A stretch of 30,463 bases of DNA, taken from CAZBBB01 sp964490005 (GTDB lineage: Bacteria; Planctomycetota; B15-G4). The notes beneath the pieces are model-generated. The model made no database searches and was not told the DNA's origin. It was given only the letters and a program-made list of their open reading frames with translations. A program made the translations under genes and the position numbers. The stretch spans positions 1-30,463 of the forward strand of contig CAZBBB010000030.1 of NCBI GenBank assembly GCA_964490005.1. Direction: 5' to 3'. Positions 23,215 to 30,463 of the stretch are shown here, one piece after another (the first letter of the stretch is position 1; every line of letters begins with the position of its first letter).

Positions 23215-23629
23215 CGCGGGCGGCCTCCACGAGCCGCTGCAGGGCCGTCGCGAGGTGTTCGGCGCGCACGCCGCGCACGGCGCCGAGCCGATCGAGCCGC
23301 GAGAGCGCCCAGCGGTCGGCCGGGTCGAGGCGGTTGAAGGCGCGCTCGAGCGGCCCGAGGTCCGTCTCGGGCAGCGGCCGCACGACCCGCCGGGGCAGCG
23401 GCGCGACGCGCCGCGCGGCGAGCGTCAGCACGTCACCCACCGCGTCGCGCCGCCGGTCGCTCTCGACCAGTCGCCGTGCGTAGCGCCGCCCCACGCGCGA
23501 CCAGACCGTCCGGCACTCGGCGAGCGCCTGCTCGACCCAACGCTGCGCCGCCGAGCGGCGGCCGGCGGCCGACGCCCCCGGCGGCGGCGCCGCGCGCGAC
23601 CCCGGGCGAGCATCCTCCGGTGCACCCAT
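23192..23629 (-). CDS. Small Arg-rich protein of unknown function
   Basis: A 145-residue soluble, strongly basic protein. The first 30 residues are Ala/Pro/Gly-rich; then QRWVEQALAECRTVWSRVGRRYARRLVES and a second half with RPLPETDLGPLERAFNRLDPADRWALSRLDRL suggest an all-helical fold. The phrase LDPADRWAL faintly recalls region 4 of sigma factors, but the rest does not match and I would not claim it. I prefer the ATG at 23629 to the GTG at 23644. The stop codon lies in the loop of the facing terminator, so its last codons form one arm of that stem. It follows purB by 49 bases on the same strand. Confidence 0.6.
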   Translation of the reverse strand: MGAPEDARPGSRAAPPPGASAAGRRSAAQRWVEQALAECRTVWSRVGRRYARRLVESDRRRDAVGDVLTLAARRVAPLPRRVVRPLPETDLGPLERAFNRLDPADRWALSRLDRLGAVRGVRAEHLATALQRLVEAARENDRPPP

Positions 23630-23678
23630 GCGCGCTGCTGACACCGCCGCGCGCGTCGAGTCACGCGTCGCCCCGCGC

Positions 23679-25118
23679 TCAGACGCGGACGTCGCCCCGA
23701 CGGCCCTCGATCGCCGCCGCCTGCCCGGCGAGCAGCGGGTCGACCTCCTCGGCCAGGAACTCGTCGACCTGCTGCGCGGCGCGCCCGGTGAAGCGGCGCG
23801 CGTCGGTCAGCTGCCCGAGCCGGTCGCGGACCCGCGCGAACAGCGGGTCGTCGGCCAGGCGCGCGAGCAGGTCGTTGTCGAGCCCCTCGTCCTTGACGCG
23901 CGCCGCGGCCGCCACGCTGTGCCGGCGGATCGCCTCGTGCAGCACCTGGCGGTCGCCGCCCGCCGCGACGGCCTCCATCAGGATGACCTCGGTCGCCATG
24001 AAGGGCAGCTCGGCCTGCAGGTGGCGCGCGATGACGCGCGGCCGCACGACCAGCCCGCCCGCCACGTCGAGCTGCAGCTGCAGGATCGCGTCGGTCGCGA
24101 GGAAGGACTCGGCCACGGCCAGCCGGCGGTTGGCGCTGTCGTCGAGCGTGCGCTCGAGCCACTGCGTGCTGGCCGTCTCGGCCGGGTTCATCAGCAGCGA
24201 CTGCACGAAGCGCGCCAGCGCGACCATCCGCTCGCTGCGCATCGGGTTGCGCTTGTAGGCCATCGCCGAGCTGCCGATCTGCTCCTTGCCGAAGGGCTCC
24301 TCGACCTCCTTGAGGTGCGCCAGCAGCCGCACGTCGTTGCCGAACTTGGCCGCGCTCTGCGCGATGCCCGCGAGCACCGCGAGCACGGTGAAGTCGGCCT
24401 TGCGCGGGTAGGTCTGCCCGGTGACGCCCCAGCTGCGCGCGAACCCCATGCGCTCGGTCAGCAGGGCGTCGAGGCGCCGCACCTTCGCGTGGTCGCCGCC
24501 GAACAGCTCGAGGAAGCTCGCCTGCGTGCCGGTCGTGCCCTTGACGCCGCGGAAGCGCAGCCCCGCGCGCGCCGCGTCGAGCGCCGCCAGGTCGATGAGC
24601 AGGTCCTGGATCCACAGGCAGGCGCGCTTGCCGACGGTGGTCGGCTGCGCCGGCTGGAAGTGCGTGAAACCCAGCGTCGGCAGCTCGCGCTGCGCGCGCG
24701 CGAAGCGCGCCAGCGCGGCGATCGTCGCCAGCAGCAGCGGGCGCAGCAGGTCGAGGCCGTCGCGCATCTGCACCAGCTCGGAGTTGTCGGTGACGAAGCA
24801 GCTCGTCGCCCCGAGGTGGAGGATCGGGCGCGCCGTCGGCGCCACGTCGCCGAGCGCGTGCACGTGCGCCATGACGTCGTGCCGCAGGCGCCGCTCGTGC
24901 GCGTCGGCCGCGTCCCAGTCGATGTCGTCCAGGTGCGCCGCGAGTTCGGCGAGCTGCGCGTCGGAGATGGGCAGGCCGAGCTGCTGCTCGGCGCGCGCCA
25001 GCTCGAGCCACAATCGCCGCCAGAGCCGGATGCGCCGCGCCTCGGAGAAGTTGCGCCGCATGGCCTCGCTCGCGTAGCGCGAGGCGAGCGGAGAGGACCA
25101 GGTTTCGCGGTCGGTCAT
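23679..25118 (-). CDS. purB: Adenylosuccinate lyase
   Basis: Fumarase/aspartase-superfamily lyase of 479 residues that cleaves SAICAR and adenylosuccinate, releasing fumarate, in purine synthesis. Motifs: HDVMAHVHAL, HLGATSCFVTDN, LGFTHFQPAQPTTVGKR with the catalytic His, and the superfamily signature GSSAMAYKRNPMRSE near residue 280 with the mobile-loop Ser. Start RETWSSPLASRYAS and length match the longer PurB branch also seen in animals, in place of the shorter common bacterial one. It lies in the long minus-strand run after the VanZ-like gene, 28 bases downstream. A TACACT box (25130-25135) just before the ATG could be a second, nearly leaderless promoter. Confidence 0.94.
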   Translation of the reverse strand: MTDRETWSSPLASRYASEAMRRNFSEARRIRLWRRLWLELARAEQQLGLPISDAQLAELAAHLDDIDWDAADAHERRLRHDVMAHVHALGDVAPTARPILHLGATSCFVTDNSELVQMRDGLDLLRPLLLATIAALARFARAQRELPTLGFTHFQPAQPTTVGKRACLWIQDLLIDLAALDAARAGLRFRGVKGTTGTQASFLELFGGDHAKVRRLDALLTERMGFARSWGVTGQTYPRKADFTVLAVLAGIAQSAAKFGNDVRLLAHLKEVEEPFGKEQIGSSAMAYKRNPMRSERMVALARFVQSLLMNPAETASTQWLERTLDDSANRRLAVAESFLATDAILQLQLDVAGGLVVRPRVIARHLQAELPFMATEVILMEAVAAGGDRQVLHEAIRRHSVAAAARVKDEGLDNDLLARLADDPLFARVRDRLGQLTDARRFTGRAAQQVDEFLAEEVDPLLAGQAAAIEGRRGDVRV

Positions 25119-25146
25119 GGCGCGCGCCCAGTGTACCGACGCGCGC

Positions 25147-25632
25147 TCAGTTCGCGAACGCGGCCCAGCCCGCGACGAGCCCCGCCGCGACGAACACGAG
25201 CAGCGCGCGCGCCGAGAACCAGCGCCCGCTGGCCAGCCCCCACGGCACGCCGAGCGCGCCGACCGCGTCGGTGAGCACGTCGATCGCCGAGGCCTGCCGG
25301 CCCGGCGTGTGCGCCTGGACCCACTCCATGCAGGCGCCGAACGCGACGGCGAGCAGCGCCACGCGCAGCCAGTGCCGCCGCTCGTCGGGCTCGCGCAGCG
25401 CGACGACGCCGGGGCGCTGCGCGCGCCCGACGAGCACGGCCCAGCCGCCGAAGAGCGGCGCGTGGCCGAGGTTGAAGGCCCAGATCGCCAGCGGCCGGGC
25501 GCCCCCGACGCGGATGCGGTCGCCGGTGAGCAGCCACCAGATGAGCGCCGTCCAGGCCGCCAGCGCGAGCAGCGCCAGCGCGCGGCTGCGCAGGCCGGGG
25601 GCGCGCGCCCCCGCGGCCGGCCCCGTCGCCAT
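25147..25632 (-). CDS. VanZ-like membrane protein
   Basis: A 161-residue protein with four hydrophobic segments (about residues 17-36, 48-68, 88-102 and 143-159). The VanZ-like pattern is seen in NLGHAPLFGGWAVLVG and EWVQAHTPGRQASAIDVLTDAVGALGV, where the conserved Glu-Trp and Asp sit. Enterococcal VanZ gives low-level teicoplanin resistance, but most relatives have no known role, so resistance should not be assumed. The ATG at 25632 shares one base with the upstream stop (TGATG), so it is coupled to the RsbW-like gene. Confidence 0.8.
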   Translation of the reverse strand: MATGPAAGARAPGLRSRALALLALAAWTALIWWLLTGDRIRVGGARPLAIWAFNLGHAPLFGGWAVLVGRAQRPGVVALREPDERRHWLRVALLAVAFGACMEWVQAHTPGRQASAIDVLTDAVGALGVPWGLASGRWFSARALLVFVAAGLVAGWAAFAN

Positions 25633-26048
25633 CAGGCGCGTCCGAGCCGGCGCAGCATCGAGACGCGCGTGCGCCCCGCCCGGTCGCAGCGCACGTGCAC
25701 GATGTCCATGAGCTTGTTCATGAGCTGGAAGCCGCGCCCGCGCTCGCTGTCGGGGTCGGGCTCGTGCGCGACGCCGAGCGGCACGCGATCGCTGCCCGGG
25801 TCGACGATCTTGAGCGCGACGAAGCGCGGCGTGAAGCGCACGCGCACCTTGACCTCGCCCTCGCGCGCGCCGCCGTGCTCGACCGCGTTGTCGAGCGCCT
25901 CGCCGAAGGCCAGCACGACCGCGCGCACGACCTCCGGCGGCACGTCGTGCTGGTCGAGGAAGCCGCCGAGCGCCGTGCGCAGTCGCCTCACCGGCGCCGC
26001 CGTGCCGTCGAAGTGCAGCGTGCGGCGCAGGCGGAAGGTGCTCTTCAC
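25632..26048 (-). CDS. RsbW-like serine kinase / anti-sigma factor (HATPase domain)
   Basis: A 138-residue single GHKL ATPase domain. The N box is FGEALDNAVEHG (Asn54), the G1 box is DPGSD at 83-87, and ERGRGFQLMNKLMD at 102-115 forms the ATP lid, as in RsbW and SpoIIAB. Such proteins phosphorylate an STAS anti-anti-sigma protein and bind a sigma factor; neither partner is found in this window. It starts with GTG at 26048, overlapping the nadC stop as GTGA, so its expression is tied to an NAD synthesis gene, which is an odd place for a stress switch. A protein-phosphorylating role apart from sigma control is possible. Confidence 0.85.
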   Translation of the reverse strand: MKSTFRLRRTLHFDGTAAPVRRLRTALGGFLDQHDVPPEVVRAVVLAFGEALDNAVEHGGAREGEVKVRVRFTPRFVALKIVDPGSDRVPLGVAHEPDPDSERGRGFQLMNKLMDIVHVRCDRAGRTRVSMLRRLGRA

Positions 26049-26947
26049 GGAGCGGCGAACTCGTCGAGGAGCATCGACAGGTCGAGCGCCGGCGCGCTGT
26101 GCGTGAGGGCGCCGACGGAGATGCGGTCGACGCCCGTGCGCGCGATCTCGCCGACGGTCTGCAGGTTGACGCCGCCGCTGGCCTCGAGCAGGAAGCGCGC
26201 CCGCCGCGGATGGCCCGCGAGCCGCGCGACCGCCGCCGCGAGGCCCGCGACCGTGAAGTTGTCGAGCAGGATCACGTCGGCGCCGCCGTCGGCCACCGCG
26301 CGCGCCTCGTCCAGGTCGCGCGCCTCGGCGATGATCCGCGTGCCGGGCGGCGCGTCCCGCCGCACCTGCTCCACGACCTGCGCGTGCCGTCCGCCGGCCG
26401 CGGCGAAGTGGTTCTCCTTGAGCAGCACCTCGTCGTACAGGCCCATGCGGTGGTTGTGGCCGCCCCCGTGCACGACGGCGGCCTTCTCCCAGCGGCGCAG
26501 GCCGGGCGTGGTCTTGCGCGTGTCGACGATGCGCGCGCGCGTGCCGGCCGCCGCCTGCACGTGGCGCGCCGTGAGCGTGGCGACGCCCGAGAGGTGCGCG
26601 AGCACGTTGAGCGCCGTGCGCTCGGCCTCGAGCAGCGAGGCGGCCGGTCCGCGCGCCGCGAGCACCTCGTCGGCAGGCGCGACCGCCGCGCCGTCCGCCA
26701 GGCGCGCCTCGACGCGCACCTGCGGATCGACCATCCGGAAGACGCGCGCCGCGAGCGCCACGCCCGACAGGCGCCCGGCGGCCTTGGCCACGATGCGCGC
26801 GCCGAGCACCGGGCCGCGCCCGCCGAGCGTGAGGGCCGAGGTGATGTCGCCGCGCCCGCCGAGATCCTCGGCGAGGGCGGCGCGCAACAGGCTCTCGTCA
26901 TCGAGCCCGGGCGCGGCCGGGTCGGTGGTCGGGGGGCGGGCGGCCAT
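26045..26947 (-). CDS. nadC: Nicotinate-nucleotide pyrophosphorylase (quinolinate phosphoribosyltransferase)
   Basis: Converts quinolinate and PRPP to nicotinate mononucleotide, the third step of de novo NAD synthesis; 300 residues, normal length. Signature blocks: EDLGGRGDITS, ERTALNVLAHLSGVAT, DTRKTTPGLRRWEKAAV, GGGHNHRMGLYDEVLLKENH, VILLDNF and LLEASGGVN. All PRPP- and quinolinate-binding Arg/Lys/His positions known to me are kept. No nadA or nadB is in the window. The start ATG at 26947 follows the ComEA-like stop by 12 bases; a TAGCAT box overlaps that stop. Confidence 0.95.
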   Translation of the reverse strand: MAARPPTTDPAAPGLDDESLLRAALAEDLGGRGDITSALTLGGRGPVLGARIVAKAAGRLSGVALAARVFRMVDPQVRVEARLADGAAVAPADEVLAARGPAASLLEAERTALNVLAHLSGVATLTARHVQAAAGTRARIVDTRKTTPGLRRWEKAAVVHGGGHNHRMGLYDEVLLKENHFAAAGGRHAQVVEQVRRDAPPGTRIIAEARDLDEARAVADGGADVILLDNFTVAGLAAAVARLAGHPRRARFLLEASGGVNLQTVGEIARTGVDRISVGALTHSAPALDLSMLLDEFAAP

Positions 26948-26959
26948 CGAGGCCGAATG

Positions 26960-27304
26960 CTAGCGCACGCCGCGCGCATCCGGCGAGAGCGCCTCCCAGC
27001 GCGCGCGCAACGCGGGACCGACGCCCGGCACGCGGCCGGCCGCGTCGAGGCTCAGCGATCCGCCCGCCGCGACGCGCGCCTGCTCGAGCCGCCCCGCCAG
27101 CACCGGCCCGGCGCCCGGCAGCAGACGGAACTCCTCGCCGGCGAGGCGCGCCACGTCGAGCGCGACGGGCTCGCCGAAGCGCGCCAGCGGCGGCGGCGGG
27201 CGCGCCTCGGCCCAGGCGCGCAGGCAGGCCAGCGCGCCGAGCAGCACGAGCGCGCCGCCCCGCCGTCGCCGGGTCTCCACGTCGTCGTCCTGCTCGCCGG
27301 CCAT
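26960..27304 (-). CDS. ComEA-like helix-hairpin-helix membrane protein
   Basis: A 114-residue protein with a charged N-terminus (residues 1-16), one hydrophobic segment at about 17-31, and an extracytoplasmic part. That part holds two helix-hairpin-helix halves: FRLLPGAGPVLAGRLEQARVA and then LDAAGRVPGVGPALRARWE. The arrangement matches the (HhH)2 DNA-binding domain of ComEA, a DNA receptor of natural transformation. It is shorter than Bacillus ComEA and no comEC or comFA gene is nearby, so a role in DNA uptake is possible but unproved. It sits 44 bases after the YfhO-like gene, a spacer that carries a 9-bp hairpin. Confidence 0.72.
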   Translation of the reverse strand: MAGEQDDDVETRRRRGGALVLLGALACLRAWAEARPPPPLARFGEPVALDVARLAGEEFRLLPGAGPVLAGRLEQARVAAGGSLSLDAAGRVPGVGPALRARWEALSPDARGVR

Positions 27305-27325
27305 GCCCGGCCTGACGGCGCGCGG

Positions 27326-27346
27326 CGCGCCGCGTCACGCGGCGCG
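27326..27346 (-). other. Intercistronic GC hairpin
   Basis: CGCGCCGCG and CGCGGCGCG form a perfect 9-bp stem with a three-base loop, two bases after the YfhO-like stop codon. No T run follows on the minus strand, so it is not a standard terminator. It could stabilise or process the message, or reduce read-through. Confidence 0.4.
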
Positions 27347-27348
27347 GT

Positions 27349-30153
27349 TCAGCGCGGGTCGAGCAGCCACTCGTGCAGGCGTCCGGCCGGCGGCGAGACC
27401 AGCGCGCGCCGCGAGCCGGGGGCATCCTCGACGAGCAGTTGTCCGAACAGGCCGCCGCCCGGGAGCGTGAAGGGTTCGGGGATGCGCGTGCGCAGCTGCA
27501 GCCGGCCGTCGTGCGGGAAGCGCAGCGGGATCGTGAGGTGCCGCGCGCCGAAGTCGACGCACACGGGCAGCGCGAGTCCGGCGACGTCGAACACCGTCGG
27601 TCGCGTGCCGAGCAGCAGCAGGCCGGCCGCGCCCGGCGGCCCGCGCAGTTCGAGGATCGCCGAGCGCCCCATGTAGCGGCTGAGCGTGACGTTCACCGAG
27701 GCCTGCGGCGCGGCGAGGCGCTCGACGCGTCCGCCCTCCTGCACGCGCAGTCCGTCGACCAGCTCGACCTCGGCGCCGAGCAGCGCGCGCGCCCCCGGCC
27801 CGACGGCGAGCGTTCCGCGCGCCAGCGCGCCGCTCAACTGCAGCAGCGTGCCGCCGCGCAGGTCGATCGCGGCAGCCGCGCGCTCCGACGCGCGCAGCCG
27901 GCACTCGACGAGCACGACGCGCCCCTCGCCGTCCACGACGAGCGGCGCCTCGGCGCCGCGCGGAGCCAGCAGCTCGCCGGCCTGCACGAGCACGCTGCCC
28001 GCGCCGCCCTCGACGCGCAGGCCGCCGCGCAGCACGAGCGGGTCGTCCGCCAGGCCGATGAGCGCCACGTGCTCGCCGGCCACCGGCCCGGCGACCACGA
28101 CCGGACTCTCGAAGACGACGCCGCCGCCGCGTTGCGCGGCCAGCGTCACGCCGCGCTCCAGGCGCGGGCCCGCGTAGCGGCCCGGCGCGAGCAGCACGAT
28201 GCCGTGCGTCGGCGCGTCACGCAGCGCGGCGGCGAGGTCGGCGTGCGTCGCCAGGTCGCCGCCCACGACGAGGGCCTCGCGCAGCGCCGCGGGTCGCAGG
28301 TCTTCGGGCGGCGGCGCGTCCGGCAGCGCGGGCAGGCCGGCCGCGAGCAGGCCCGCCAGCACCAGGCAGCCGAGCAGCGCCGCGCACTCGGGGAGACCCG
28401 CGCGCTGCACCGGCGCGCCGCGTCGCCGCCAGCACCACAGGCCCGCCACGAGCAGCGCGCCGGCCCCGAGGCCCAGGCCGCGCGTCCAACCCGGCGGTTC
28501 GTAGCGCAGCACGAGTTCGTGCTCGCCGGCGGGCAGCTCGAGCGCGAGCAGGTCGTCGCGCTCGCCGAGCGGGCCGACGACGCTGCCCTCCGCGCGCCAT
28601 CCCGGAAAGGCCGTCTGGTTGACGACGAGCACGTCGGGCGCGGCGAGCGAGGCGCGCACGTCGATGCGGTTGGGCGTGATCGTCGCCGCAACCTGCCCGC
28701 GCCCCTCGAGCAGGTACACCTCGCCGCGATAGCCCGGGTCGCTCGCCGGCCGCGCCGCGCGCGGGCTCGGGATGTCGCTCATGCCCGCCACGTTGCCGAC
28801 GTTGGCGAGCACCGCTTCATAGCCCTCGCCGCCCCACTGCTCGGGCAGGCGCGGGCGCAGCTCCTGCCGGAACTCGGCGGCGTGGACCAGCCCCGGCGTC
28901 GGTTCGATCGGAAAGGCGTGCCGCGCGATCCCGCGATTGACGGCCAGCGGCACGCCGCCGACGAGGGCCAGCAGCAGCCCGGCCAGCACCGCGCGCGCGC
29001 GCGGCGAGGCCAGCCGGCGCAACCAGGTCTCGACGCGCTCCCAGCCGAAGCCGGACAGCAGCGCCAGACAGAAGGTCGTCAGCATCACGAGGCGCTGCGG
29101 CTTGTGCATCGAACCCAGCACCGGCAGCTCGTGCAGCGCCGCCCAGGCGCTCGGACGCACCTCGGTGCCGAAAGCCAGCCACAGGCACAGCGCGCCGGCG
29201 ACGATCGGCGCGGCCGCGCGGCGCCAGCTCAGCAGCCCGAGCAGCGCGAGCGCCGCCGCCGCCGGCCCGAGATAGCCGCCGACGTAGATCCAGTGCGCCG
29301 CGCCGTCGGCGGCCACGACGAGCGGCCCCTTGGGCGTGCTCAGGTCGGGCAGGTCGGGCGAGAGCCAGATCTCGGGCAGCGCCGAGAAGGGCAGCGCGTC
29401 CTCGTCGGCCGCGACGTGCCGCGGATAGGCGCCCCACACGTCGGCCAGCGGCACGAGCTGCGGCGCGGCGAGCAGCGCGCCCAGCAGCCCCAGCGCGGCG
29501 AGCGCGAGCAGCGGGCGCGGCGAGCGGCAGGCCAGCGCGCGCACCAGCGCGTGCAGGCCGAGGAACACCGGGAAGAAGATGAACTGGTACACGCTGCCGC
29601 ACAGCAGCAGCCCCGCGTAGAGCAGCGCGCCCGGGACGATCTGCCGCAGGTCGCGCTCGGCGCGCAGGCTCGCGCGCAGCAGCCACGGCAGGATCGCCAG
29701 GCCGCAGGCCCAGTTCGGCAATCCCGCCATCACGTACATCGGGAACACGCTGCTGGTGAAGAAGACCAGCGCCGGCACCAGGCGCGCGCGCCCCGACAAG
29801 CCCAGCTCGCGCGCCAGCGCGTGCAGGCCCAGTGCGCCGATCACGTACAGCGGCAGCAGCAGCAGCTTGAAGGCCGCCAGCGTGCCGAACAGCAGCCCCA
29901 GCACGGTGACCGGCGAGAACAGCATCGTCTCGGGCTGGCCCAGCCCCGGCTGGCCGCCCGCGCGCCAGGGGTTCCACAGCGGGAACTGCCCGTAGCGCGC
30001 GATCGTCGTGACCTCGGCGGCGCTCTGGCCGAGGAAGTAGTTCCAGTCCTTGCCGCCGATGCGGTCCCAGCCCTGCAAGGCGCCCGACAGCAGCACCGCG
30101 CCGAGCGCCAGCCAGCCGAGCGCGGCGAGACGCGGCGCGCCCCGCGCGCTCAC
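27349..30153 (-). CDS. YfhO-like polytopic membrane protein fused to a putative beta-helix domain
   Basis: A 934-residue protein. Residues 1-425 carry about ten to twelve hydrophobic segments and the YfhO-type loop YGQFPLWNPWRAGGQPGLGQPE, as in polyprenyl-sugar-dependent glycosyltransferase-like (GT-C) proteins. Residues 425-560 form an extracytoplasmic beta-rich domain (QTAFPGWRAEG, ELPAGEHELVLRYEPPGW), also typical of YfhO. A further hydrophobic part follows to about 615. From about 625 to 830 the repeated short strands (GIVLLAPGRYAGP, GVTLAAQRGGGVVFESP, GLRVEGGAGSVLVQAG) look like a right-handed beta-helix, which ordinary YfhO proteins lack. The GTG at 30153 overlaps the upstream stop as GTGA. 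A role in envelope glycosylation is an inference. Confidence 0.78.
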   Translation of the reverse strand: MSARGAPRLAALGWLALGAVLLSGALQGWDRIGGKDWNYFLGQSAAEVTTIARYGQFPLWNPWRAGGQPGLGQPETMLFSPVTVLGLLFGTLAAFKLLLLPLYVIGALGLHALARELGLSGRARLVPALVFFTSSVFPMYVMAGLPNWACGLAILPWLLRASLRAERDLRQIVPGALLYAGLLLCGSVYQFIFFPVFLGLHALVRALACRSPRPLLALAALGLLGALLAAPQLVPLADVWGAYPRHVAADEDALPFSALPEIWLSPDLPDLSTPKGPLVVAADGAAHWIYVGGYLGPAAAALALLGLLSWRRAAAPIVAGALCLWLAFGTEVRPSAWAALHELPVLGSMHKPQRLVMLTTFCLALLSGFGWERVETWLRRLASPRARAVLAGLLLALVGGVPLAVNRGIARHAFPIEPTPGLVHAAEFRQELRPRLPEQWGGEGYEAVLANVGNVAGMSDIPSPRAARPASDPGYRGEVYLLEGRGQVAATITPNRIDVRASLAAPDVLVVNQTAFPGWRAEGSVVGPLGERDDLLALELPAGEHELVLRYEPPGWTRGLGLGAGALLVAGLWCWRRRGAPVQRAGLPECAALLGCLVLAGLLAAGLPALPDAPPPEDLRPAALREALVVGGDLATHADLAAALRDAPTHGIVLLAPGRYAGPRLERGVTLAAQRGGGVVFESPVVVAGPVAGEHVALIGLADDPLVLRGGLRVEGGAGSVLVQAGELLAPRGAEAPLVVDGEGRVVLVECRLRASERAAAAIDLRGGTLLQLSGALARGTLAVGPGARALLGAEVELVDGLRVQEGGRVERLAAPQASVNVTLSRYMGRSAILELRGPPGAAGLLLLGTRPTVFDVAGLALPVCVDFGARHLTIPLRFPHDGRLQLRTRIPEPFTLPGGGLFGQLLVEDAPGSRRALVSPPAGRLHEWLLDPR

Positions 30154-30463
30154 TCGGGGGCGAACTCCTCGCGCCGCTCGTGGAAGTACAGCTCGAAGAC
30201 GGCGCTCAGCGCCTCGTTGAACGAGGCTTCGTCGCCGACGGCGCGCGGCGCGGCGCCCGCGTCGCCGAGCGTCAGGCGCAGGCCCTGGCCGTCGAGCAGC
30301 AGCGTGGCGAGCGGCTGGCCGGCGACGGTGTACTCGACGCGGCCGTCGACGGCGTTCTCGGAGATCTCGCCGGCCAGGTCGCGGATGGCCTGCCGCACGC
30401 GGATGAAGTAGTCGCGCGCGAGGGCCGGGCCCGCCGCGGCCCGGGGCGCGCCGTCGGCCGTCG
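30150..30463 (-). CDS. Uncharacterised protein, 5' end beyond window
   Basis: The frame is open from the right edge to a TGA at 30152-30150, 104 codons. A GTG at 30398 exists, but the frame continues upstream through ARDYFIRVRQAIRDLAGE without a stop, so that GTG is probably internal. The visible part reads as one helix, then VEYTVAGQPLATLLLDGQGLRLTLG (beta hairpins) and a helical FNEALSAVFELYFHERREEF. There is no membrane segment. It is the first visible gene of the long minus-strand run and overlaps the YfhO-like start by four bases. I do not recognise the family. Confidence 0.65.
   Translation of the reverse strand, partial: TADGAPRAAAGPALARDYFIRVRQAIRDLAGEISENAVDGRVEYTVAGQPLATLLLDGQGLRLTLGDAGAAPRAVGDEASFNEALSAVFELYFHERREEFAPE

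Noticed and set aside
23192..23629. ECF-type sigma factor call for the small Arg-rich protein
   Set aside because: Only a faint similarity to region 4 exists; no region 2 and no helix-turn-helix pattern could be recognised.
25147..25632. Antibiotic (teicoplanin) resistance gene
   Set aside because: Only the VanZ-like fold is present, with no vanHAX context; most relatives have no resistance role.
1..30463. CRISPR arrays, prophage, insertion sequences or biosynthetic gene cluster
   Set aside because: No regular spaced repeats, transposase or integrase motifs, attachment sites or large synthase genes were seen on either strand.

Overview
This is a window of very GC-rich DNA, densely packed with chromosomal genes and with no phage, plasmid, CRISPR or rRNA signature. 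Two genes with the look of the DUF1570 putative-protease family, a tandem pair of a five-helix membrane family, long runs of genes joined by 4-base start/stop overlaps, and lipoprotein and Sec signals suggest an uncultured Gram-negative bacterium, most likely a Planctomycetota lineage. That placement is an inference from gene families; no ribosomal marker is present. A run of exactly 100 N (16672-16771) marks a scaffold join, so order and distance across it are not proven.

Left part (1-9547): a secreted conserved protein cut by the window edge, then a minus-strand chain that reads UbiD-family decarboxylase, DusB-type tRNA dihydrouridine synthase, DUF309 protein, RbsC-type sugar permease, a 41-residue membrane peptide and an RbsB-type lipoprotein. 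No transporter ATPase is present. A purine nucleoside phosphorylase is transcribed divergently from the UbiD gene across a 22-base palindrome. It is followed by a convergent acyl-CoA synthetase and cupin pair.

Middle (9548-16671): two tandem paralogous membrane proteins on the plus strand face an adenosine deaminase and biosynthetic arginine decarboxylase on the minus strand. The decarboxylase carries an unusual Asn-Gly repeat tail. Two tandem secreted HExxH putative metalloproteases follow, the second cut by the gap.

Right part (16772-30463): a glycosyltransferase and Gfo/Idh/MocA oxidoreductase pair; a tRNA-Gly(GCC) with a good promoter, back to back with an alpha/beta hydrolase; ThiD with a degenerate TIM-barrel protein; a double-PDZ exported protein ended by a perfect hairpin terminator; then a minus-strand run that reads unknown protein, YfhO-like membrane protein fused to a putative beta-helix, ComEA-like protein, NadC, RsbW-like kinase, VanZ-like protein, PurB and a small unknown protein. 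Most content is housekeeping metabolism: purines, NAD, thiamine, polyamine and tRNA modification.

I did not find a clear new defence or biosynthetic system. The most unusual items are the YfhO/beta-helix fusion, the palindrome that overlaps two divergent -10-like boxes and puts the phosphorylase start in doubt, the terminator whose loop holds the stop codon of the facing gene, the incomplete sugar transporter with a hidden small membrane gene, and two separate tandem duplications of exported or membrane families.
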